From NCBI GenBank assembly GCA_029959195.1, contig CP114117.1:3286001-3350000 (forward strand): a stretch of DNA of 64,000 bases. Reading direction: 5' to 3'. This document shows, piece by piece, positions 10,155 to 21,698 of this stretch. How positions within the stretch are numbered: position 1 is the stretch's first letter; each line of letters begins with the position of its first letter. A program made the position numbers and the translations under genes. This DNA is from Dictyophora rubrovolvata. Lineage: Eukaryota > Basidiomycota > Agaricomycetes > Phallales > Phallaceae. The notes under the pieces are model-generated. The model ran no database searches. It was not told where the DNA came from and saw only the letters and a program-made list of their open reading frames with translations.

Positions 10155-10569
10155 CCATACACTAGTTTCAACTGCTTATTGAAGTTAGCAGTTGTTTAAT
10201 GGCGCAAGCTTCAATTCATAAGGAGTTGAGCTCACCTGATCCTCCCACACACTCAGTCATATTAGACTGAACCCGAAACGGTCACATGGCAGTCTAACTA
10301 CACGCCCAACTGGGTGGTCGGGTCCCTGTCACATAATCTAGCCAACATAGAATAACGGCTAGCTTTCAGGTCATTTGCACCTGAGAACAACCGGAAAATA
10401 ATGTTCCGCTAATCATGCAAATATAGTACCTCTAAGCAGCATATGAATCACACCTTGACAGCATGAGGTGAGAATTTGATTGCCGAGGGGTCATAATAAC
10501 CTTGAAAGACTCTTGCATATGAAAGCTGGATTATATCACCTCCCACTTAAGATTGACTTCCAGTTATTA
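10155..10569. repeat. Fragment of a CACGCCCA-type MITE and unassigned sequence
   Basis: At 10299-10345 a TA-CACGCCCAACTGGG end followed by 'tcacataat' repeats the left end of the 9971 element, but no matching right end follows, so it is a truncated or diverged copy. The rest of the 415 bp shows no gene. Confidence 0.5.
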
Positions 10570-10901
10570 GGGGATGTCAGAGTAGGCCGTTTCAAGGCCG
10601 TTTTGCTGTCCGTTTCGATTTCAGTGAAACGGCGAAACGGCAGCCGTTTTACTGTCTGTTTCACCCATCGGTTGTTCTTGGTCAGGGATGAATTTTTAAG
10701 GAGAACTTCAAGAAATATTTCTTTAATAAATTATATAAAAATTTTTTGAGCAAGGTGAAACAGCACATGAAATGGACGGGCAGTGGGGGTGTTCAGAGTT
10801 AAAATGGGATAAGTGGTATTCCTGAGGTATTCCCGACATCTCGAAATGGGCAGCGAAACAGACAGAGAAACAGCCTTGAAATGACCTACTCTGACATCCC
10901 C
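10570..10901. mobile_element. MITE with ~50-bp terminal inverted repeats
   Basis: 332 bp flanked by TA. It starts GGGGATGTCAGAGTAGG and ends with the reverse complement (CTCTGACATCCCC). The inverted repeats run about 50 bp with several mismatches, mostly transitions. The middle has many 'ccgttt' and 'gaaac' motifs. There is no coding capacity. It is a different family from the CACGCCCA elements. Confidence 0.85.
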
Positions 10902-10961
10902 TATTAATTTTATTTTGTGTCAACCTCTGATTGGCAGACATTGGCTGCTTTTGAAGTATAG

Positions 10962-11080
10962 TGTCAGGGCTACTCACTCAGACTAGAGGGAGGGGATCCT
11001 AAGCAAAATGTATTTTGGAAAAATACTAACTCACCTAGAGGGAGGGGATCCTAAGAGAACAAACTTAGGGATCCCTCCTC
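10962..11080 (-). repeat. Partial family-A LTR, reverse orientation
   Basis: Reads as the last ~119 bp of the ~406-bp LTR in reverse (starting TGTCAGGGCTACTCACTC). It stops where a forward LTR piece begins at 11081. It marks the left edge of the Gypsy island. Confidence 0.8.
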
Positions 11081-11236
11081 TGTCAGGGTACGCTAGTGTC
11101 GTCCCCTTATTTTTCTACATTTATCTTCGGTTCTGGTCTATTTTATTTATTTCCATATTTCTTGTATTCTATCCCATCTCTTGTATTTCCCTCTCCTTCC
11201 GTATTCCCATTTTTCCTTCAACGGGCGCTGAGCGCC
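11081..11236 (+). repeat. Partial family-A LTR, forward, first ~156 bp
   Basis: Matches the first ~156 bp of the LTR at 11237 (TGTCAGGGTACGCTAG), then is cut off by that complete LTR. Three LTR pieces are thus stacked here. Confidence 0.8.
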
Positions 11237-11643
11237 TGTCAGGGTACGCTAGCGTTGTCCCCTTATTTTCCTTTGTTTATCTTCGGTTCTGGTTTATCTT
11301 ATTCATTTCCTTATTTCTCGTATTTTATCCCATTTCCTGCATTCCCCCTTCCTTCCGTATTCCCTTCTTTCCCTCCAATGGGTGCTGAGCGCCCGTTCCC
11401 ATCAGAGCCATGGCCTAGGCCCCGGCTAAAAGTCCAGGACTGGCGAGTATCCGTGCCCAGTCCATGAACTGAAGGCCGCGTATGGCCTTCACTGTTTTTT
11501 CATAGTATATAGTTAGTAGCCCTAGAGGAGGGATCCCTAAGTTTGTTCTCTTAGGATCCCCTCCCTCTAGGTGAGTTAGTATTTCTACCAAATATATTTT
11601 ACTTAGGATCCCCTCCCTCTAGTCTGAGCGAGTAGCCCTGACA
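11237..11643 (+). repeat. Family-A LTR, 5' LTR of Gypsy copy 1
   Basis: 407 bp with TGTCAGGG and CCCTGACA ends. Near its 3' end it has an imperfect stem-loop (11522-11541 with 11549-11570) and a second copy of the right arm at 11602-11622. Confidence 0.88.
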
Positions 11644-12586
11644 GTAGAACAAACTTCTACCCCGGGACTGGTCATTTCTATCAACATTCACCTTCGGAAA
11701 ATTGTCCTTGACAACGACTCGTTCCATCTCGAGTCCTTCCTCATGCTCTGTCTATAACTTGACCCTTCCCATCCTTCTTACTGTGCACCTAGCCTATTTT
11801 TACTACCATGGAACCCGACCAGGCTACTCTGAATCTAGAGCAACACCTCGCGGCTATGGAACAAAATTTCCTTACGTGCAACACTCGACTCGAACAACTC
11901 CTATCTCGACTCGAACCATTTCTTCAACCTCAACTCCCGTCTGACTCTCCATCAGAACCTCCAGTAAACCCTCAATCCACCGATGTTCCCCCTGTCCGAG
12001 CATCGGCTCCACCTTCCACGTGAGATTCACGAAATTCTCGTAATACCCATCCTGCAGTGCCTCAGTCCTTTGATGGTGATAGAAACAAAGGACACATGTT
12101 CTGGAACTCTGTCCAGATCTATATGAGCGCATGTAGCAAGGATTTTGCGACCGACCAAGAAATGATCATTTGGACACTATCGTATATGAACGACGGCTGT
12201 GCCCACGTTTTTGCCAATAGCCTGCTACAGAAGTACCTCGCAGGTATCATTCCTTTTGCGACATGGGGGGAATTCCGACTCAAGTTCGAAGAGGAGTTTC
12301 TGCCCTTAACCGAACGCGATGACGCTCTCAACCTCCTCCTATCCGGCAGATATGCTCAAGGAGGTCAAACTGTAGAGGATTATGTAAACTCTTTCAATGT
12401 CCTCATAGAGCGTGCTGGCTTCACGGTGTCGCGCACCAAAATCTATATTTGGCAAAAATTAGGGTAAATGTTCCGAAGATTCCCTAATCCCACGATATGT
12501 CCCTCGGAGCTTGAATTCACTTTTGCAACTACCCAAAACCCACGTCCAAAACATTTTTTTATCCCAAAAACATTGATACAAAAGAT

Positions 12587-13255
12587 ATGTCCTCACTCCA
12601 GATTCGCTCTTCTCGTTCCCTGCCATCCCTTCACGCTCCTTCTATTGATGACTCTGATTGTTTTCGTTTTGTCCCTCCTACTCCTGATGTCAATCTCTGT
12701 GATTTGGACACTCAGTACTACGTCTACTTCACATCCTATGCACACCTCAACCTCGATCCCTCCACATTATTACCACTATACCCGAACCCCATTATTATCG
12801 GTCGACATAAAGCTTCGTATCTGATCTCGTATTCAGATGTGGGCGATAAGAAGGTTTCCTTTGGAACACGATTATGGTTAGAAGGATATGAAGAATGGTT
12901 TGTTGTGGTGAATATGTACACGATTCACATAGGTCTACTGGACATGGTTACTAGGATATGGGCTACTGCTGAACACGGACATGCATTCTGGCACATTGTA
13001 TTCGATGTCCCTTGTTCATGGATCTGTCGTCGATATCAGCACATGCCAGAACCTGAATTTTTCCTTCCTTTCTACGATTCTGGTACTCCACAATTTCCCA
13101 TGACTCCAAAACCTCCTATCTCCACCTTTGATCCTCCCACCGAACCTTCATCACCTTCTTTTTGTCCTATGACTCCTGTTTCTACTGTCCCCAAGCTACA
13201 TCAACTTCGGAAATTCTGTTCGGCTATATTTAAGACATCTGGGATAACGCTATAG
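12587..13255 (+). CDS. Orphan ORF within the insertion, 222 aa
   Basis: Open from an ATG at 12587. The protein is rich in Tyr, Pro and aromatic residues (TQYYVYFTSYAHLNLDP, GTRLWLEGYEEWFVVVNMY) and ends in a Pro/Ser-rich tail (PPTEPSSPSFCPMTP). No signal peptide and no domain recognised. The segment sits in a transposable insert, so it may be a captured gene piece or an element protein. Expression is unproven. Confidence 0.4.
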   Translation: MSSLQIRSSRSLPSLHAPSIDDSDCFRFVPPTPDVNLCDLDTQYYVYFTSYAHLNLDPSTLLPLYPNPIIIGRHKASYLISYSDVGDKKVSFGTRLWLEGYEEWFVVVNMYTIHIGLLDMVTRIWATAEHGHAFWHIVFDVPCSWICRRYQHMPEPEFFLPFYDSGTPQFPMTPKPPISTFDPPTEPSSPSFCPMTPVSTVPKLHQLRKFCSAIFKTSGITL

Positions 13256-13398
13256 GAAGTACTTCATTTGAATAATCAGGACTAATTAAAATGAAAAACA
13301 AGGACTTCTTTATTTTTTTATTCCCCTCTTTTGTTGTCTCGTTTCTTTTCTTTCAGAGTCTAAATTAATTCCACCCTTTCTTATCCTTCTCTTCTAAC

Positions 13399-13755
13399 AT
13401 GAGCCTCGTACAACCTCTTGGCTATGAATCACTTGCCCCCACTTCCTTCCTTCCTTACCCCTTTTATCCTTTCACAGGGATAACTTTGGACGAACGATAT
13501 GCCAACTTTGAATCAACAATATGGATTTATCGCATCTCTGGTACAAACATCGAGGTAGACAGAAGTATGTTATGGCCGCATTCTCTAGTCCCCATTCAAG
13601 AATACCAGGTACCCTATGAGAAACTGGAATTCCCAGAGAATCCAAAAGTGAACGAAATAATCCATATTAACATACTCGCTTGTTCATATGAATTGGTTTG
13701 GGTTTGCCAGTTTCATTGTAGCGAACAACCTGTTTGGCAGTTCATATTCCATTGA
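13399..13755 (+). CDS. Orphan ORF within the insertion, 118 aa
   Basis: Starts with ATG at 13399. It contains ITLDERYANFESTIWIYRI and KLEFPENPKVNEIIHINI. After the stop, the same frame stays protein-like to about 13930 (LLYHDELLFMDAPTNV), so the true protein may have been longer and be split by a stop here, or an intron may be involved. Family not recognised. Confidence 0.35.
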   Translation: MSLVQPLGYESLAPTSFLPYPFYPFTGITLDERYANFESTIWIYRISGTNIEVDRSMLWPHSLVPIQEYQVPYEKLEFPENPKVNEIIHINILACSYELVWVCQFHCSEQPVWQFIFH

Positions 13756-13934
13756 CCACTTCTTTATCATGATGAACTTCTTTTCATGGATGCTCCCACT
13801 AATGTGATCGACAATCATCCTGCCCCTGACTACTGTCCGCTAGAGGTTGATACTTCCCAACCGCTTCCCGAGTACCTTGAGCGGAGACCTTTAGTTCCAT
13901 ACAATTGGAGCTCTTTAACAAGAGTTCAACAATG

Positions 13935-14769
13935 AAATACACGGATACATATGGCAGTGGCGAATGCACATTGTTTCTGAGGTTAAAGGAAGGAGATGAA
14001 GATCGAAAATCTGAGGCTGTGAAGCGCTTATCGATAGTGATGTCTATTTTGGGAAAATTAGTAAGGATGAATAAAATGACCTCCTATTCTCATTGTTTCC
14101 TTTCTTGTTTACTCCTTTTTCTTTCCTTTTGTACTTGTATTGATTCTAAATCCATTCTTTTGTGTTGCTCCTTTCTTTCTTTTTGTTTGTCATCACCTTG
14201 AAATTCTTTTGTTCGCTCCTTATAATAGTATAGTCTCACTGACTCTTATGCCCCTTTTTTTATTTTACTCGCTTTTCTCTTTGTTTCTTTTCTTCCTTAT
14301 TACAAATCCGGCTCATAATTACTAATTGTGTTGCCACTCAAAGCCCAAAAACATTCTTATTGTTCCAAAACGTATAAATACTGCATGTAAATACCTGTAA
14401 CAGTAGCAATACCTACGTTGGTTTGACTCAAGTTTAAGTTTGTGGTTTTTGTTTAGTGTTTTTGGTTTTGCCTCTTGTCTATCTCTACGCTCACGTCTTT
14501 ACCTTTGGAAAACTCTGAGACCGTACATTTCGGAGTATAAACTTGCGATCTGAGTTATCGCGATTATCGTACTTTGCCTTACAAGCAATCTTGATTTGTT
14601 AACAATAACCGTCTTTTGGTTGTTGTTGTTTGTTGTTGTTTCCATCACCTCCCCCTTTTTATTTCAGACTAAGCAGCACCTGGACTCGCTCCACGGAGAT
14701 TGACTACCTCACTCATTCTTTTCTTGTGTATTTCACTAGGCGTATTATTTTTCCTTTTGCGCATAGTGA
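13935..14769. other. Non-coding remainder of the insertion
   Basis: Pyrimidine-rich sequence with short T-rich and GTT-rich tracts and a possible TATA (cgtataaata near 14370). No coding region that I trust. Confidence 0.4.
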
Positions 14770-15727
14770 AGCTTACAATGGATGGCTTCGCCATCACAAC
14801 ACATTTTCGGCAGGGATTAGACCCGACAATTCAGTCCAAGGTTGCTACCATGCAGAGCTGACCCACATATGAGGATTTTGAAGGCTGGGTCAAGGCTGCA
14901 CACATTTTTGATCAAGATAGAAGAGCAAACGAAGCCTTCAGTGCCACTCGACATTGACAACTCCCAACCCTGTCAGTTTCTAGCTCCTTGATGATAGCTC
15001 CTATGTCTCGTCCTAGACCGGTACCCTTCCTACCTTTAAGACCCACTATCCCCCAGTATCAACCACCTCCATTCCCACCTCCTAGGCCTGTTGCTCCTGG
15101 GTTTGCTGCTGCCCCGTCTAGGCTGTCAATTCCAGTTCAACCTCCTCAACAATGTCAAGACCTGATGGACGTTGATGCCACGCGTTGACGGATGACTGCG
15201 GAATCCACTAGATGTTACCGTTGTGGACAAGCTGGGCATCTCATGTGTGACTATCCTCGCATGCATGACATTCGTTTCGTGAACACAGATGAGATTGACA
15301 ACCTTGTCGAACTGCTCCTTGCCCAAAAGGATGTTGCAGAAGCACAGAGTCATGCAGGGCCTGGACCAACAGAGGAAGAAGAGACTCCTGCATCGGTAGC
15401 AACAGAGGATTTTCAGGAAGGCAGCAAATGAAGGATACACCCTCATTGCCGACATTTAATAGATTCGACATTTTGTACATAGATCGTGAACAAAATGATG
15501 ATAGTAATTCGAATCCTATTACCCCTGCTGTATCTCCTAAAAACCCCCCTCTCCCTACACCCTCTTCTACGCCGCCACCTCCATGACTTTCGACTTCGAA
15601 GCAGAAGTCATTACCCTCCGAATATTGACTCACAGCCACTGCCGGTACTCAGAAACTTGAAATCTCAGTAGAGCTCCAGAGTACTGACACAGGAGATTTG
15701 ATCACCAGCAAAGCCATGCTTGATACG

Positions 15728-15904
15728 TGTCAGGGCTACTCACTCAGACTAGAGGGAGGGGATCCTAAGTAAAATGTATTTGGTAGAAATACTAACTCAC
15801 CTAGAGGGAGGGGATCCTAAGAGAACAACTTAGGGATCCCTCCTCTAGGGCTACTAACTATATACTATGAAAAAATGGCAAAGGCCATATAGCGTACCCT
15901 GACA
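15728..15904 (-). repeat. Short family-A solo LTR in the protease region
   Basis: 177 bp with TGTCAGGG and CCCTGACA ends, in reverse orientation and internally shortened. The flanks ATACG (15723-15727) and ATATG (15905-15909) look like a 5-bp target duplication with one later change. Copy 2 lacks it at the same place. Confidence 0.85.
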
Positions 15905-18900
15905 ATATGGGTGCTAGTGGTATGTTCCTGGACTGCGATTTTGTTGAGAGACATCAACTCCTGACTGTCAAGCTCCTGAAACCTATTCCCGTGTTCAATG
16001 TTGATGGTACACCCAACCAGGCTGGTGCCATCACACATGTGGTCAATCTGGTTATGAGGTATCGGTCCCACTCTGAATGCGTACTATTTGCCATTACCGC
16101 ACTTGGAAAATATCCCATATTACTGGGGCTACCTTGGTTCAAGGCCCACAACCCAGTGATTGATTATACTGCTGGAGAGGTGGAACTGACACGTTGTAGT
16201 CCCCAATGTCATTCCTGTGCGCCCAGCTGGCCTTCGGGTCATTGCACTAAACGTTCCTTTCGACAGATCTGAATGTCTGCAGACGTGAAGCTTGACAACA
16301 CCGAGGCTGAAGATCCTGACATGCCTGATCTGGTAGACATGGAGGACGAGCTCCAACTAGAGGACGGCGATTGACTCTTTGGTATTTCGATGGTTGACAC
16401 TAGACCCGAGGTCCATCACGTAGGTGCAACCGAGACCATCTCACAGAGACTTGCTCAAGCTCATGCCAGGAACTCAGATGCTCCAGCCCCCAAGGGTTTT
16501 CATGATATCGTGCCTGAACAATTCCATGACTTTGACAACATCTTTTCCAAAGAATCCTTTGATTCTCTACCAATGTCAAAGAAATGGGATCACCCGATAG
16601 AACTCGTCTCTAGTTCAGAGCCCAAATCCAGCAAGATCTATCCGCTGTCACTGAAGGAACAGGCCAAGTTGGATGCATTTCTAGAGGAAAACCTTAAATC
16701 AGGACGGATCCGACTCTCGAAATTGCCAATGGCCTCACTGGTCTTCTTTATCAAAAAGAAGGATGGTTCCCTTTGTCTCATCCAGGATTACCAGGCTCTG
16801 AATGCAATGACGATCAAGAACTGCTATCCATTGCCCCTTATCCCAGAACTCATTAACAAGTTGCAGGGTGCCCGCTACTTCACGAAGCTCGATGTTCGAT
16901 GGGGCTACAACAACGTGCGGATAAAGGAAGGTGATGAGTGGAAGGCCACATTTCATACTAACAGAGGCCTTTTCGAACCTTTGGTGATGTTCTTCAGCCT
17001 TATTAACAGTCCGTCCACCTTCCAGACGATGATGAACGAAATCTTTAAGGACATGATCTGAGAAGGTGTTGTCACCGTGTATATTGATGACATCCTCATC
17101 TATACACGAGATTTGGAACAACATCATCGTATTACTCGACGTGTACTCAAATGGCTTTGTGAGTACCAGCTATACCTTAAGGCGGAGAAATGCAAGTTCT
17201 GCAAGACCAAGATTGAGTACCTTGGGATGGTCATATCCAAGAACGCTGTTGAAATGGATCCTGTGAAGGTCTTGGGTGTCAAAGACTGACCTGTCCCAAG
17301 AAACGTCACCAAAGTTCAATCCTTCCTTGGTTTTGCTAACTTCTATCGTCGTTTCATCAAAGACTTCTCTCGTATCGCATTCCTGATGTTCGGTCTGACC
17401 AAAAAGGACACCTTGTTCATCTGGTCCGACAATTGTCAGCAAGCCTTTGATGCACTCAAGCTCTCAATCACTTCGGCTCCCATCTTGCTCATCCCAGACC
17501 CTGCTAAACCCTACAAGGTTGAGGCAGACAGCTCCGACTTTGCTTCTGGCGCAGTTCTCTCACAGCTATTGGATGAGGATGGTAAATGGCACCCTGTTGT
17601 GTTCTTCTCGAAAGCCCTGAGCCCCGTAGAACGCAACTACGAGATTCATGACAAGGAAATGCTGGTGATAATTCAAGCCTTGGAAGAATGGCAACACTTT
17701 CTCAAAGGCGCAAGTCACCCCATCGACATTCGCACTGACCATAAGAACTTGGAGTACTTTATGACTGCTCACAACCTCAATTGTCGACAAGCTCGGTGGT
17801 CAGTCTATCTTGCTCGATTTGACTTCACCCTCCAGCACATCCTGGGTAAGTCAATGGGGAAGCCCGACAGCCTCTCTCGACATGCAGATCATGGATCAGG
17901 AAAGGACGATAACCAAGGGATCACCCTTATCTGACCCGAGATGTTTGCGATCAATGCCCTGCAAACATTCCGTATCCAAGGAGAAGAGGAAGATTTCCTA
18001 CGTCAGATTTGCAAGGCCAATCAAGAAGGCAAGCATGAGGATAGCGTCTCCAAAGCCGTCACTTCTCTTCGAGCCCTTGGTGGTCATTCGGTGCATACCA
18101 GTGAATGGTCTGAAGATCAGGATGTTCTCTACTACCGTGGTAAGATCTACGTTCCCAATGTCGAGGATCTGCAACAAGAAATCGTTACATGTCATCATGA
18201 TACCAAAGTCAGTGGTCACCCTGGTTGTTTTAAAACTCTTGAACTGGTCTCCCGGACCTTTTGGTGGCCAGGTGTGTCTCGGTACATCCAATGGTACGTC
18301 GAAGCCTGTGATCTCTGCTTGTGTATGAAAATAGCTCACCACGCACCCTTTAGCAAGTTGCGCCCCACCGAGACACCACACTGTCCTTGGGAGTTCATAT
18401 CCATCGATTTTATCGTGGAACTCCCAGAATCTAATAGGTATGATGTGATCCTCTCTGTGGTAGATTCACTAACCAAACAAGTTCATTTCATTCCCACGTT
18501 CACCACTATTGACGCATCTGGTCTTGCGAGTCTATACCTGCAACATGTGTGGAAGTTGCATGGTCTCCCTGACAAGATCATTTCCGACAGGGGGCCACAG
18601 TTCGTGGCACGCTTCATGAAGGAACTCTCTCAACTCCTTGGCATTCGACTTGCCATATCCACAGCCTACCATCCCCAAACTGATGGTCAGACCGAGAGGG
18701 TTAATGCGGAAGTCGAACAGTACCTCTGACTCTTCACCTCAGAACGACAGGATGATTGGGATAGGCTGCTTCCCATGGCCGAGTTCGCATACAACAACCG
18801 CGTACACTCAGCGATGCAAGTGACACCTTTTGAGTTGGACACGGGCCATCAACCACATATGGGCTTCGAACCTCATGTCCCTGAATCAAAAATCGAGTCT

Positions 18901-19157
18901 GTCAACAAGTTCAAAGACCATATGTCATTGACTATTGAAGAAGCCAGAGCTGCTATCATCAAGGCCAAGGATGACATGGCCAAGTACTACAATCATAAAC
19001 AACTCCCGACTCCTGAGTATAAGATTGGTGACAAGGTCTACCTTGATGCCAGTAACATTCGCACCACCAGGCCTTCTGCGAAGTTGTCCCATCACTTCCT
19101 GGGGCCTTTTCCTATAGCAGCAAGAGTTGGCTCTCATTCATATCATCTACTCCTACC

Positions 19158-19563
19158 TGTCAGGGTACACTAGCGTCATCCCCTTATTTTTCTACATTTA
19201 TCTTTGGTTCTGGTCTATTTTACTTATTTCCATATTTCTTGTATTCTATCCCATCTCTTGCATTTCCTTCTCCTTCCATATTCCCATTTTTCCTCCAACA
19301 GGTACTGAGCGCCCATTCTCATCAGAGCCATGGCCTAGGCCCCGGCTAAAAGTCCAGGACCAGTGCGTATCCACGCCCAGTCCATGAACCGAAGGCCGTG
19401 TGTGGCCTTCGCCGTTTTTCATAGTATATAGTTAGTAGCCCTAGAGGAGGGATCCCTAAGTTTGTTCTCTTAGGATCCCCTCCCTCTAGGTGAGTTAGTA
19501 TTATTCCTAGAATATATTTTGCTTAGGATCCCCTCCTTCTAGTCTGAGAGAGTAGCCCTGACA
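19158..19563 (+). repeat. Family-A LTR joining the two Gypsy copies
   Basis: 406 bp, complete. Left of it copy 1 stops in the integrase C-terminal region; right of it copy 2 starts inside gag. The flanks (CTACC and CCTCC) are not a duplication, so this is likely a recombination or deletion junction rather than a fresh insertion. Confidence 0.82.
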
Positions 19564-20894
19564 CCTCCTATCCAGCAGATATGCTCAAGGAGGTCGAACT
19601 GTAGAGGATTATGTGGACTCCTTCAATGTCCTCATAGAACGTGCTGGCTTCATGGATGGCTTTACCATCACAATGCACTTTCAGCAGGGATTAGACCCAA
19701 CAATTCAGTCCAAGGTTGCTACCATGCAGAGCCAACCCACATACGAGGATTTCGAAGGCTGGGTCAAGGCTGCGCGTGTTTTTGATCAAGATAGAAGAGC
19801 AAACAAAGCCTTCAGTGCCACTCGATGTTGCCAACTCCCAACCCCGTCGATTCCTAATTCCTTGACGATGGCTCCTATGTCTCGTCCTAGACCGGCACCC
19901 TTCCTGCCTCTAAGACCCACTATCCCCCAGTATCAACCACCTCCATTCCCACCTCCTAGGCCAGCTGCTCCTAGGTTGGCTGCTGCCCCACCTAGGCTGT
20001 CAATTCCAGCTCAACCTCCTCAACAACGTCATGACCCAATGGATGTTGATGCCACACGTCAAAGGATGACCGGGGAATCCACTAGATGTTACCGTTGTGG
20101 ACAAGCTGGGCATCTCATGTGTGACTGTCCTCGCATGCATGACATTCGTTTCGTGAACACAGATGAGATTGACAACCTTGTCAAACTGCTCCTTGCCCAA
20201 AAGGACATTGCAGAAGCGCAGAGTTGTGCAGGGCCCAGACCAACAGAGGAAGAAGAGACTCCTACACTAGTAGCAACAGAGGATTTTCAGGAAGGCGACG
20301 AGTGAAGGATGCACCCTCACTGCTGACATTTAATAGATTCGATATTTTGTACATAGATCGTGAACAAAATGATGACAATGATTCAAATCCTATTACCCCT
20401 GCTGTATCTCCTAAAAACCCCCCTCTCCCTATGCCCTCTTCTACACTGCCACCTCCACGACTTTCGACTTCAAAGCGGAAGTCATTACCCTCCGAATGTC
20501 GACTCGCAGCCACCGCCAGTACTCAGAAACTTGAAATCTCAGTAGAGCTCCAGGGTACCGACACAGGAGATCTGATCACCAGCAAAGCCATGCTTGATAT
20601 GGGTGCTAGTGGTATGTTCCTAGACCGTGATTTCGTTGAGAGACATCAACTCCTGACTGTCAAGCTCCTGAAACCTATTCCCGTGTTCAATGTTGATGGT
20701 ATACCCAACCAGGCTGGTGCCATCACACATGTGGTCAATCTGGTTATGAGGTATCGGTCCCACTCTGAACGTGTTCTATTTGCGGTCACTGCACTTGGGA
20801 AATATCCTGTATTACTGGGGCTACCTTGGTTCAAGGCCCACAACCCGGTGATTGATTATACTGCTGGAGAGGTAGAACTGACACATTGTAGTCC

Positions 20895-21441
20895 TGTCAT
20901 GTATTTCATGATTTCCTCCCTTATCTACCCAAAAACAAGTATTTCCTTTATTCTTTTTTTAGTTCCTGCTTGCTTTAATAATCCTTTATTTGTAATGTAT
21001 CTTATCTTTCAGGAATAGTCAGATGACTTAGTTCCAGGAACCCCTTTATTTTCTTATCATCTCTCTCCACTTCCCTGTCTCACTATAATTTCCCCTGATG
21101 TTTCTCTTACTAATGTTTGGAGCTATTTGTACTTGCTCAAGGTGTATAAATAGGGGCTCATTTTTCTTGTAAAGAAGCTATCTTGTAACTACTGTTATGC
21201 ACCAAAGTGCTTACCAATCAAATTGGTCTTTTTTCCTCTTATCTTTCTCTATTCTCAAGGACTTAGTAATAAGTCTCTATCTATCTCTACTAATTTGAAC
21301 TTAATTCTTAAGTTCAAATCTTCCTTCAAGTGTCTCACCTTCAATAACAGGACTTTTAGTTGCTGAACAATTCCTAAACAAAACTCTATTATATTTTATT
21401 AGGAACTAAGCCTATTCTAAATCTAAAACAAATCCCTCACA
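20895..21441 (+). repeat. Solo LTR, family C, in Gypsy copy 2
   Basis: 547 bp starting TGTCATGTATTTC and ending CCCTCACA, flanked by a perfect 5-bp duplication AGTCC (20890-20894 and 21442-21446). It contains a TATA-like gtgtataaatag near 21140. Copy 1 shows the uninterrupted site. Confidence 0.92.
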
Positions 21442-21698
21442 AGTCCCCAATGTTGTTCCTGTGCGCCCAGCTGGCCTTCAGGTCATTGCACTAAACATTC
21501 CTTTCAACAGATCCCAATGTCTGCAGATGTGAAGCTTGACAACACCGAGGCTGAAGATCCTGACATGCCTGATCTGGCAGACATGGAAGATGAGCTCCAG
21601 CTGGATGATGGTGATTGACTCTTTGGTATTTTGATAGTTGACGCTGGACCCGAGTTCCATCATGTTGGTGCAACCGAGACCATCTCACAGAGACTTGC

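Larger units (their letters stand above)
12422..14769. mobile_element. 2.35-kb insertion of unknown class within gag
   Basis: Comparison with gag of copy 2 (around 19640) shows 2.35 kb of foreign DNA here. The junctions are ...GGCTTCA at the left and AGCTTACA-ATGGATGG at the right, suggesting an imperfect 6-8-bp target duplication. The ends CACGGTGTCGCGCA and, in reverse complement, CACTATGCGCA are weakly alike, as expected for a terminal-inverted-repeat DNA transposon, but no transposase is recognisable. Inside are two orphan ORFs, pyrimidine-rich spacers, and a TTG/GTT-rich tract near 14625. It could be a non-autonomous element carrying captured sequence. Confidence 0.6.
11237..19157 (+). 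mobile_element. Ty3/Gypsy chromovirus-like element, copy 1 (broken fossil)
   Basis: Parts in order: 5' LTR (11237-11643), gag (11808-12423 and 14770-15431, with a CCHC knuckle near 15215), protease (about 15690-16230), reverse transcriptase (about 16560-17250, with YIDD), RNase H (about 17390-17930), and integrase (about 18180-18730, followed by a C-terminal region to 19157). The chromodomain end is missing; the body stops at the LTR at 19158. It is interrupted by a 2.35-kb insert in gag and a short LTR in the protease region. Several further breaks, roughly half a dozen or more, show it is dead. Age: divergence from copy 2 is visible but modest, mostly transitions. Confidence 0.88.

Noticed and set aside
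11500-11625. Repeated GGATCCCCTCCCTCTAG motif as a possible CRISPR-like array
   Set aside because: The repeats lie inside every family-A LTR, are only two plus one inverted, and have no unique spacers.
12119-19137. Many minus-strand ORFs across the Gypsy bodies
   Set aside because: They are reverse-frame shadows of pol and gag.
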